A stretch of DNA of 64,000 bases, from assembly GCF_001704415.2 (NCBI RefSeq), contig NW_017189807.1:124001-188000 (forward strand), in the 5' to 3' direction. Source of the stretch: Capra hircus (lineage: Eukaryota; Chordata; Mammalia; Artiodactyla; Bovidae). The notes below the pieces were generated by a model that did not search any database, was not told where the DNA came from, and was given only the letters and a program-made list of their open reading frames with translations. Below are positions 1-11,000 of the stretch, in pieces (position 1 is the first letter of the stretch; each line of letters starts with the position of its first letter). The position numbers were made by a program, and so were the translations under genes.

Positions 1-213
1 TGTGTCTGACTCTTTGCAACCCCATGAATTGCAGCACGCCAGGCCTCCCTGTCCATCACCAACTCCCGGAGTTCACCCAGATTCACGTCCATCGAGTCAG
101 TGATGCCATCCAGCCATCTCATCCTCTGTCGTCCCCTTCTCCTCCTGCCCCCAATCCCTCCCAGCATCAGGGTCTTTTTCAATGAGTCAACTCTTCGCAT
201 GAGGTGGCCAAAG
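1..213 (-). mobile_element. BovB LINE 3' end, antisense, cut by window start
   Basis: The strip carries the BovB 3' landmarks seen throughout the window (gcagcacgccaggc, tcatcctctgtcgtcc, gaggtggccaaagta). It reads antisense to the host gene. The right edge is abrupt: the match stops after 'ggtggccaaagta' and unrelated A/T-rich DNA begins. Confidence 0.85.
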
Positions 214-1070
214 TAAACACTTTATTTTAAATTAAAAATCTCTCCAGACCTTGTGGAAATGAGATGGTGAAAGTTTGGGGTTGCTTTGAATTGTGGCCAC
301 AGACCAGTCTGTTCGACCAAGACCTTATTGTCCTTCCAGAAATAGTCACGCAGTGGCTAGGAGCATGGAATTTGTTGTAGATGCCTTCAAAGAGGACGCA
401 GTGCTCCTGCCAGGGCCAAATACTTAGACTGAATATCAGAAATATTAAGCCTTTAGTACTGCTGGGATCAACCACGCTTGGTTGCAGAAATTCATACAAA
501 ATTTAGGACTTTTGCCAATGTGTAGTTTTCCCTGTGCTTGGTTTGGTTATTTAGTTTGAAAATATAATTGGCAATACTGTTTTAAATATACAGTAGCAAT
601 TTCAGGTACACTTGAGAGGTTGTAATGTATGATAATAACTGATCCAGTTGTCAGTATGTTGACCTTTGTAAGAAGGCAATGTTTAATGTATTTCTCTCTG
701 TGGCAGCTGGGTCACTTGGTGATACCAATTGTCTGATGAAGACTGAGTTGTGGTTTAATTTAAGGAGGGTAATAAATCAAGTAATTGTTCTATTTGTACA
801 ATCTATAATTGCCTTATTAATCATCCCTTCATGCAGGAAATTTCTTTGGTGAGTCTGTGAGATTCTGTTTAATACACGATCTTTGAAATTCTAAATGTTC
901 TTTTCACGGCAATATGTTCATTTTATTTGAGAGTCTAGCATAAACTCAGAAATAAATATGATTTGTAGTCTTAAAGGTATTCTCGATATGCTGCTTGAAT
1001 TCCTATGTAATATTTCACATCAACCTTTTGTGTATATATTTGTGTATCCAGTGCTAAAAAGCTGAGCTCT
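214..1070. other. Intronic DNA; possible antisense cDNA-like segment at 214-540
   Basis: No coding exon is visible. The minus strand holds a 90-codon open frame (227-499) whose end is followed by AATAAA (complement at about 221-226), so a short retrocopy fragment is possible. I do not recognise the protein and there is no poly(A) tail. 540-1070 is A/T-rich with no recognisable repeat. Confidence 0.25.
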
Positions 1071-1370
1071 AGGTAAGGCAATGGAGAAGGCAATGGCACC
1101 CCACTCCAGTACTCTTGCCTGGAAAATGCCATGGATGGAGGAGCCTGGTAGGCTGCAGTCCATGGGGTCACGAAGAGTTCAACATGACTGAGCGACTTCA
1201 CTTTCACTTTTCACTTTCATGCATTGGAGAAGGAAATGGCATCCCACTCCAGTGGTCTTGCCTGGAGAATCCCAGGGACGGGGGAGCCTGATGGGCTGCC
1301 ATCTATGGGGTTGCACAGAGTCGGACATGACTGAAGTGACTTAGCAGCAGCAGAAGCAGCAGGTAAGGCA
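1071..1370 (+). mobile_element. Bov-tA2-type dimeric SINE with exact target-site duplication
   Basis: Two Bov-A units in tandem (gagaaggcaatggcacccc and gagaaggaaatggcatccc) end in an AGC-rich tail. AGGTAAGGCA flanks the element exactly at 1071-1080 and 1361-1370, so the insertion itself is 1081-1360. Confidence 0.93.
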
Positions 1371-1968
1371 AGTAAAGTTTGTCAGGGCATAAGCCTGTGA
1401 TATAACCCATCTGTGTCTTTGGTCCTATTTCCTTTCTTCTCATCTTTCCTTTGCTTTTCTCCTCTGCCAATATTTGGCTGTTACCAATTCCTATTCTCCA
1501 AATTGCCTTTTCTCCTCTAACAAGAATGTGGTTAGAAATATATGCTTAGTTCATGGGAGGACACAGATATGTACCAGAGATTTGCAGTTACACCTGGGGG
1601 TAGGAGGAACCACTATAGAGACTTGAACAGAGACCTTAGTTAGCAATGAAGTTTGCCTGGAAAGAAAATCCTTTACACAGAAAGTGACATTGGAGGCAAG
1701 AGTTTGACAACTTAGTATATTTGAATCCCACTTATCTTGCAAATATCATTATGAACTCAATCTTTTTTGACTTCACATATATGAGTGTGGCCTTCTTTTG
1801 CAAGTTTTAGTATCTTGTGTGGTAATTTTGGGAAATGGATCACAGTTATCTTTTTATTGCTGAATTCCATCTGTGTAGATTTAGGTATTGGGTTGATATT
1901 CCCTTTTGAGAGATTAATAAAATGTGTCATCTTTGCTTTAGACATAATTGATTGTAATTTTTTCACAG
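1371..1968. other. Intron before first visible exon
   Basis: A/T-rich intronic DNA, no repeat recognised. Open frames at 1551-1742 and 1757-1966 on the minus strand look like chance. The acceptor of the first exon closes the stretch. Confidence 0.5.
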
Positions 1969-2090
1969 GCTAATCATTGATGGTCAAAAGAATGATCCTT
2001 CACATAGGCAAGACTATGCTGTTTATTTGAGATTTGAGTCTGTAGGAAGTAAAGATGGGTTTTTGAGAGATGATAATCAAATCATCAAAA
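1969..2090 (+). CDS. CFAP47: CFAP47-like exon 1 of window
   Basis: 122 bp after a strong acceptor (tttttttcacag) and before donor gtaagt. It starts with the third base of a codon and ends with the first base of a Ser codon completed at 4299. It encodes LIIDGQKNDPSHRQDYAVYL then an acidic stretch ending IIK. The fit to the next exon (AAA A|GT GAC) is what decides the frame. The other two frames contain stops. It is short, so it rests on splice sites and phase. Confidence 0.78.
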
Positions 2091-5000
2091 GTAAGTGTGA
2101 AATGAACATTATCATCAAATATATAGCTGTTTAAATTCTTTGAAAGTTTAGACAGCAATATATGTAGAGGCAATTTAATGAAATGTATGATTATTGATTA
2201 GAATGAAAATGCAAACATTTGAGAGACCTTAACATGTCTTCTGTGGAACATTGATAAAAGTCATCCTCAGAATCATTTATATAATAATTTTCCAATTTAA
2301 AAGTTAAATGACTTAGTTATTTTAAGAGGACAGTAGATAAACATGGTGATGTAGAGTTAAATAAAATAAAAACAAAGCAACCTTGTTTCTTTTCTTCGTA
2401 AGCCTAGATTTTCTCTTAGAGATTAATATGGGAATAAATGATCTATTTCATCTTTACCAGACCTTTAGCTCTCTTAGAATCTACATAAAGTAACAGTCAA
2501 AGAATAAGACCTAAAGTTCTAGTATCAAAAGATAGGATGCAGTATCTTGTTATAGAATATGCATAAGTGCATGTGCTTCGTAGGTCACATATAAAAATGC
2601 AGTGGACTCTGTACATTTCAGGTAATGTTGGATGAATTGCAGTGAGGAAAATGGAGCTGAAGTTCAGTTTAGCAAGAAAGATCAAAGAGAAAATAAAAAT
2701 ATAGGCAGATGAGAGATGAAATCCAGAAAGATGACCATGGCAAGATAAGAGTCTAGAAGACTTGCATGTTGGTATGAGTGCTGTCATTGAGCAGAGTTGA
2801 ACAGTGTTCCTAGGACAGAAATTGATTGCTCTGTTACTATTTATGCCATAGTTGGTGATACTGAGCTCTGTCTGCTGATCATAGACAGAACATTTATTCT
2901 AGACTTTCAAGTTAATCTAGTTTTTAATGGCTAGAGATAGAGATGCTAGGTTTGCCTTAGAATCTTGGATTGGCTAGTAAGAGCATGAGTGAAGAAATAT
3001 AAACCCTATTTTGGGGATTCTAGTTGTAATACTTTCTCTGCAAAACTATTCTTTCACTCAATCAGAGCCCTCATTTCATAGTGACTACCTTCTTTTCTAG
3101 TACTGTATCTCCAAAACTTCATATTTACATTGTTGCTCAGCTTATATTCCATTGTTCATAATTTTAATCACTTTCTCCCAAGTGTATGTAAACCTCTTGG
3201 CTCAACTCCCACTGTGGCTGAGTGGAAAACCTCTAATCTGATTCAATTCAACTCTCAGCCTACTCCAGGGCTGCACCTCAGAAGCTAATTGGGCCAGTGA
3301 AAAGCACAAAACCATTAATCCCAACTGAGTCCTGGTATTTGCCATTACTACTACATTCCTCCACTCCTTCACTTTCTCCTGATCTGAGATTAGTATTCAC
3401 CCAGCTTCTCTTCTTCCCTGAAAACCCCAGTCCTTCCTTCTTCATCTTCACTCTAAGCTGACAAATACAATAAGTGACCTAATAAGACATTTCCACTTGG
3501 ATTTCTACCAGATGTCTCAAAATTAACATGTCCAAAAAGAACTATTGGTTCCCCATAGCCTGTCCCTCCTGAAGTCTTTCCTGCTTCAAGAAATGACTTC
3601 ATTTCTTCCATCACTTCATTCCATTTCATTCCATCACTTCAGTTGCTTATGTCAAAAACCTTAGCATCATCATTTATTGTGCTCAACCTCCAATTCTACT
3701 GCAATCAGTCCGCAAATTTTGTTATCTCTACTGTCAAAAGTATATCTTATGTCGGATCTTTTCTTACCATTCTTCTACTACTCTTCTGCAGCCATACTTC
3801 ATTCCTGAGGGTCCCCCTGCCTTTTTTTTTTGAGCATGCCAAGTCATTCCTATGTTAGAGTCTTTGTATTTGCTGTTTTCTATATTTAGAATACACTTAA
3901 AAATTTTTTTTTCCCTATGATTTTCTTCCAGGGTCCTTTATATCTTTGCTCATGTCTCCCTATCAATTGTTTTTGGAGTTCCCCATATAAATGAGCAGCT
4001 CCAAGACATTGTACTCTGTCTCACCTTACTTTACCTATTTATTTTATTGTCAGTGTCACTTCACTAGAATGTAAAATCCATGAGAGCAAGGACATCACCT
4101 GTTTTATTCACTACTGTACTCCCAAGGTTAAGAAAAATACCAACACTGAGAAGGCATTCAGTAACTTTGTTGAATGAAAGATTGAATTAGATACCCATAT
4201 CTCATCAAGTCTTTCAGATGACACTGTTTGGACTGAGCAAATATATTCTGGGTTCCCAAAACACTTTTAATATTAACAAACTATTATTGCTTTTACAGGT
4301 GACTCATTTCACAAAGTGGAATTAGCCCTGACAGGCTCAGGACTTCCAGTCTTACTACAGTTTGATCCTGGAAGGATTCTTAATTTTGCACCTTGTTTCA
4401 TGGGTGGACATTCAGAGATTCATTGTGTTATGCAAAATCGATCCAAATCCCTTCCTCTGATGTACCACTTTAAAAAAATTGCACATTTTAAAATTGATCC
4501 TCAAAAGGGCAAGATTGATGAAGGATGTATGCAGGTAAGATTATCATTCTATGTTTCATATGCTTTAAATAGTTTAAGGTTGACTAAAAAGCCAGGCAGA
4601 TTATTAAACCTACATTTGTTGTACCAGTGTTTAGAAATTTAATCTCTTTTGGGGCCTAGTTATGAATACTTTTGTATCAGTGAAAGTGAAAGTGAAGTCA
4701 CTCAGTCGTGTCCAACTCTTTGTGACCCCATGGACTGTAGCCTATCAGGCTCCTCCATCCGTGGGATTTTCCAGGCAAGTGCAGGAGTGGATTGCCATTT
4801 CCTTCTCCAGGGGATCTTCCCAACCCAGGGATCGAACCCAGGTCTCCCGCATTGCAGGCAGACGCTTTACCGTCTGAGCCACCAGAGAAGCCTGTATCGG
4901 TTTGTATCGGTACCTGTACAATATTCGTAATTATTTCTTATGTGCCTTTCATGTGCCAAAAAAAAAAAAAAAAAAAAACAACGCTGTAGAGAAAGCAAAG

Positions 5001-8000
5001 AAGCGCAAAACATAGTTACTACTTCTATGGATTTTTTTTTTTTCCTGAGAGAGTATTTATTTATGTGCCCAGGATGTTGACCCCTAAACTTAAATATCCA
5101 GCACGGAGCTTTGACCCTCTCTCACGAGGGTGGATCCAGGGATGGTCCTGGAACCCGTGTCTAGGGCAGTGGAACCCAGGGACCAGAGGCGGGAAGCCTC
5201 TGAGCCAGCAGCTGCTGATAGCAGCAAATGGTGAAACGGCGATGGGAACCAGGCCCTCTTCCCCATCCCAAGAGCTGAGGATGGTTGGCCAAGCTTGGGT
5301 GCACACATGTGGGGGAAGTGGAAGTCTAGTGCCATGTGCAGAGGCTGCAGCCTGGTTTCCGGCCCCAGTGCCAAGAGAGAGGTGGTGGCAGCAGTTTTGC
5401 CACCAAGAGGCCCAGGTCTATGCACTCCTGTGAGGCGAGGTGGTAGGGGGAAAGCAGGCACTAGTCTGAGGACTTGCTGAGGGATGCATCCTCCCAGGTC
5501 AGCTCTTAAGAGGCTGGTGTGGAAAGTGCCCTGCAACTGCCAGTCATGGGCACGTGCATCGGGGGCACAGTGAGGGGTGGGGGGTCGAGGCTGGTGTCAG
5601 GAGGCTCGCAGTCATCAGCTGAGTGCAGGGAGAAGGCTTGGCACTGGTGCTGGTAGTTCAGGATTGAGTCGTACAGCACCTCCCGGTGGCACGGCAGGGA
5701 CGCATCCGGCCACCGATGCCAGGTCGCCACCTGCGGCCCATCCAGGTGGGCGGTGTATCGGGGCTGCTCCCTGACGTCGGCGGCTTGGGTCCAGCTGGCT
5801 GCGGCTGCGTGGGCAGTAGATGCGCCCCAGCTCTGGCCACGAGCCCCGGGCGATGAGCGGACCCACAGGGTCGCACGGTAGCAGCGGGAGCCCGGCGCGG
5901 ACCCAGCCCGCACTGCTCAGTGCCTGGCTTGGAACAGCCCGGGGGATTGAACCTGGGATGCCGCCTTCTTCCCTCCAACGCTCTGCTGGGTAAGAAATTT
6001 TTTAATGCATTACGGAAGCTTAAGACATACACACAAACAGGTAGGGTTCAAGAAGAATGCCAAATGTCTTCAAACAGATCTGTAACAAGGTGATACAGAA
6101 CCTCCAGCCAGATAGAAAGGTCTGCCAAGATGGCAACATATTAACCAGACCATGAAGGTTGAGTTGAATTTTAAAATTGAAAACAAAATGCTTAATTGGC
6201 GGAGGCCTTGTAGAGGTATCGGTGCAGAGCACAGAAGTTGAACGCCAAGACGTACCTGTGAGCGCTAAGGACAGCATGTGAATGTCGGGTTTGCTTTTTC
6301 TCACTACTCAGACAGTTCTTTTCCCAGATCCTCTGCCACTTGTTTTTTTGTTTGTTTTGTTTTAAGTAAACTGTTATTGGAATGTAGCTGCTCTTATTTG
6401 TTGCCTATTGTCTATAGCTTCTTTCATGCTACAAGGGCAAATTAAATGGTTGTGAGTTGTATGGTTCATAAAGCCTAAATAGTTACTGTCTGGTAATTAA
6501 CAGAAAAAGTTTGCTAAGTCTTGTTCTAAACACCATTAGACAGGAGTGGTTTGTTTCACCTCGGGTTCTTACCTTATCATCTTTCCTCCGATGCATAGTG
6601 GTATGGTTCATAAAGTTATTGATGGAAGCTTTCTCCCAGTGGCAATCAAGAGCTATTGTATACATGTTTAAATGCATGCAGTTCATATGTGTAACTCTTC
6701 CTGCTTCATTAGAATGACACTCCCTCCCCCCATTTTCAATAGAGCTAATTAGTCTTCAGAGAATAACACATGCTAACCACCTTATGCAAAACATTTTCTT
6801 TCCTTTTTTTTTAAACATTTTCTTTTTAATGGCTTCTTAGACTAAGCACAGCACAGCACATAGACTTCCTTTAGTCTGTCTCTTGACCTTACCAGCATAA
6901 TTCATTTTCTCCAGTAACCTGCATATCTTTCAAAACATAGCTGATTTTCTCGGATCAGAGAAATTGACAAGGATCACAGGAATCTGGTCAATTTCTCTTA
7001 GCAGCCAGCTCCAAGTGTTAAAGAGTTTGAAGCTGAAAGACCAATTATCACTTTCCTACAGAAGTGCTTTACACGAGGAAGAGAGAATGGAGATGGAAGT
7101 TGAGAAAGACTGTAGTGAGAGGAACAAAATGAGTAAAAGATTTAAAAATAGCAGTGTTTTAGAAAAGATAGAAAATAATAGCCCAAAGAAAATAAAGGCT
7201 CTGGTGAATATATAATGTGGAAGGATATATCCTACATCCTTTTGATACTTTACTTTTGCTAGTTGAAATAAGATGTTTCAGAGCTTATCATGGCATCCAA
7301 ATTCAATTTTGATTAGCATTACCTTACAAATGGGCCAAGTACCCAGGAAACAAGAGAAATATTACAGCATGAAATATATAGAGGGAAATGGTAGTAATTG
7401 GCTATATTTAAATTTGTGTGTATGTGTGTGTGTGTAAGTCGCTTCAGTAGTGTCTGACTCTCTGCAACCTCAAGGACTGCAGGACGCCAGGCTTCTCTGT
7501 CCATCACCAACACCTGGAGTTTTCTCAAACTCATGTCCATCAAGTCGGTGATGCCATCCAACCATCTCATCCTCTGCCATCCGCTTCTCCTCCTGCCCTC
7601 AATCTTTCACAGCATCAGGGTCTTTTCAAATGAGTTAGCTCTTTGCATCAGGTGGCCAAAGTATTGGAGTTTCAGCTTCAACATCATCCCTTCTAATGAA
7701 TATTCAGGATTGATTTCCTTTAGGAGTGACTGGTTGGATCCCCTTGCAGTACAAGGGACTCTCAAGAGTCTTCTCCAATACCACAGTTCAAAAACATCAA
7801 TTTTTCCACACTCAGTATGCTTTATAGTCCAGCTCTCACATCTATACATGACTACTGGAAAAACCATAGCCTTGACTAGACGGACCTTAGTTGGCAAAGT
7901 AATGTCTTTGCTTTTGAATATGCTGTGTAGTTTGGTCATCACTTTACTTCCAAGGAGTAAATGTCTTTTAATTTCATGGCTACAGTTACCATCTGCAGTG

Positions 8001-11000
8001 ATTTTGGAGCCCCCCCCCCTTAAAATGGCTGCCACTGTTTCCGCTGTTTCCCCATCGATTTGCCATGAAGTGATGGGACCGGATGCCATGATCTTAGTTT
8101 TCTGAATGTTGAGCTGTAAGCCAACTTTTTTACTCTCCTCTTTGACTTTCATCAAGAGGATCTTTAGTTCTTCACTTTCTGCCATAAGGGTGGTGTCATC
8201 TGCATATCTGAGGTTATGTTGATATCTCTCCCAGCAATCTTGATTCCAGCTTGTGCTTCATCTAGCCAAGCATTTCTCATGATGTACTCTGCATATAAGT
8301 TAAATAAGGAGGGTGACAATATATAGCCTTGACATACTCCTTTTCCTATTTGGACCAGTCTGTTGTTCCATGTCCAGTTCTAAACTGTTGCTTCCTGACC
8401 TGCATACATATTTCTCAAGAGGCAGGTCAGGTGGTCTGGTATTCCCATCTCTTGAAGAATTTCCCACAGTTTGTGGTGATCCACACAGTCCAGGGCTTTG
8501 GCATAGTCAATAAAGCAGAAATAGGTGATTTTCTGGAACTCTCTTGCTTTTTTGATGATCCAACAGATGTTGGCAATTTGATCTCTGGTTCCTCTGCCAT
8601 TTCTAAAACCAGCTTAAACATCTGGAAATTCACAGTTCACATATTGCTGAAGCCTGGCTTGGAGAATTTTGAGCATTACTTTACTAACGTGTGAGATGAG
8701 TGCAGTTGTACAGTAGTTTGAGCATTCTTTGGCATTTCCTTTCTTTGGAATTGGAATGAAAACTGACCTTTTTCAGTCCTGTGGCCATTGCTACATTTTC
8801 CAAATTTGCTGGCATATTGAGTGCAGCACTTTCATAGCATCATCTTTCAGGATTTGAAATAGCTCAACTGGAATTCCATCATCTCCACTAGCTTTGTTCA
8901 TAGTGATACTTCCTAAGGCCCACTTGTCTTCTCATTCCAGGATATCTGGCTCTAGGTGAATGATTACGCCACTGTGCTTATCTGGCTTATGAAGATCTTT
9001 TTTGGATAGTTACTCTGTATTCTTGCCACCTCTTCTTAATATCTTCTGGTTCTTTTAGGTCCATACCATTTGTGTCTGTTATTGAGACCATCTTTGCATG
9101 AAATGTTTCCTTGGTATCTCTAATTTTCTTGAAGAGATCTCTAGTCTTTCCCATTCTATTGTTTTCCTCTATTTCTTTGCATTGATCACTGAGGAAGGCT
9201 TTCTTATCTCTCCTTGCTATTCTTTGGAACTCTGCATTCAAATGGGTATATCTTGTCTTTTCTCCTTTGCTTTTGGCTTCTCATCTTTTCACAGCTATTT
9301 GTAAGGCCTCCTCAGACAGCCATTTTTCTTTTTTGCATTTCTTTTTCTTGGGATGGTCTTGATCCATGTCTCCTGATTTCTGACTTCTACTGTATAATCA
9401 TAAGGGATTTGAATTAGGTCATACCTGAATGGTCTAGTGGTTTTCCCTAGTTTCTTCAATTTAAGTCTGAATTTGGTAATAAGGAGTTCATGATCTAAGC
9501 CACAGTCTGCTCCTGGTCTTCTCTTTGCTGACTGTATAGAGCTTCTCCACCTTTGGCTGCAAAGAATATAATCGGTCTGATTTTGGTGTTGACCATCTGG
9601 TGATGTCCATGTGTAGAGTCTTCTCTTGTGTTGTTGGAAGAGAGTGTTTGCTATGACCAGTGCATTCTCTTGGCAAAACTCTATTAGCCTTTGCCCTGCT
9701 TCATTCTGTACTCCAAGGCCAAATTTGCCTGTTACTCCAGATGTTTCTTGACTTCCTACTTTTGCATTCCAGTCCCCTACAATGAAAAGGACATCTTTTT
9801 GGGGTGTTAGTTCTAGAAGGTCTTGTTGGTCTTCGTAGAACCATTCAACTTCAGCTTTTTCAGCATTAGTGGTTGGGGTATAGACTTGGATTACCTTGAC
9901 ATTGAATGGTTTGCCTTGGAGACCAACAGAGATCATTATGTCATTTTTGGGATTGCATCCAAGTGCTGAGTTCAGACTCTTGTTTACTATGATGGCTACT
10001 CCATTTCTTCTAAGGGATTCTTGCACATAGTAGTAGATATAATGGTCATCTGAGTTAAATTCACCCATTCCAGTCCATTTTAGTTCACTGATTCCTAAAA
10101 TGTTGACGTTCACTGTTGCCATCTCCTGTTTGACCACTTTCAATTTGCTTTGATTCATGGACCTGACATTCCAGGTTCCTATGCAATATTGCTCTTTACA
10201 GCTTCGGACCTTGCTTCCATCACCAGTCACATCCACAACTGGTGTTGTTTGCTTTGGCTTGGTTTCTTCATTCTTTCTCAGAGAAGGCAATGGCACCCCA
10301 CTCTAGTACTCTTGCCTGGAAAATCCCATGGACAGTGGAGCCTGGTGGGCTGTTGTCTATGGGGTCGCACAGAGTCGGACACAACTGAAGCGATTTAACA
10401 GCAGCAGCAGCTTTATTCTTTCTGGAGTTATTTCTCCACTGATATCCAGTAGCATATTGGGTACCTAGCAACCTGGGGAGTTCATCTATCAGTGTCCTAT
10501 CTTTTTGCATTTTCATACTGCTCATGGAGTTCTCAAGGGAAGAATACTGAAGTGGTTTGCCATTCTCTTCTTCAGTGGACCACATTTTTTCAGAACTTTC
10601 TACCATGATTCGTCCATCTTGGGTGGCCCTACATGGCATGGCTCATAGTTTCATTGAGTTAGACAAGGCTGTGGTCCATGTGATTATATTGGTTAGTTTT
10701 CTGTGATTGTGGTTTTCAGTCTATCTGCGCTCTGATGGAGAAGGATAAGAGGCTTATGGAAGCTTCCTAATGGGAGAGACTGACTGAGGTGGAAACTGAG
10801 TCTTGTTCTGATGGGCGGGGCCATGCTCAGTAAATTTTTAATCCAATTTTCTGTTGATGGGTGGAACTGTGTTTCCTCCCTGCTATTTACCTGGGGGAAG
10901 ACCTGGGTTCGATCCCTGGGTCTGCCCGCAATGTGGGAGACCTGGGTTCGATCCCTGGGTTGGGAAGATCCTCTGGAGAAGGAAATGGCAACTCACTCCA

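Noticed and set aside
4535..4642. Open continuation of exon 2
   Set aside because: A strong gtaaga donor at 4535 and perfect domain continuity with exon 3.
5065..5913. Several overlapping open frames of 60-148 codons on both strands
   Set aside because: A GC-rich retrocopy has few stops in any frame. I kept one pseudogene call on the strand with poly(A) and AATAAA.
7533..8105. 190-codon + strand open frame
   Set aside because: Antisense shadow of BovB, with no independent codon or domain signal.
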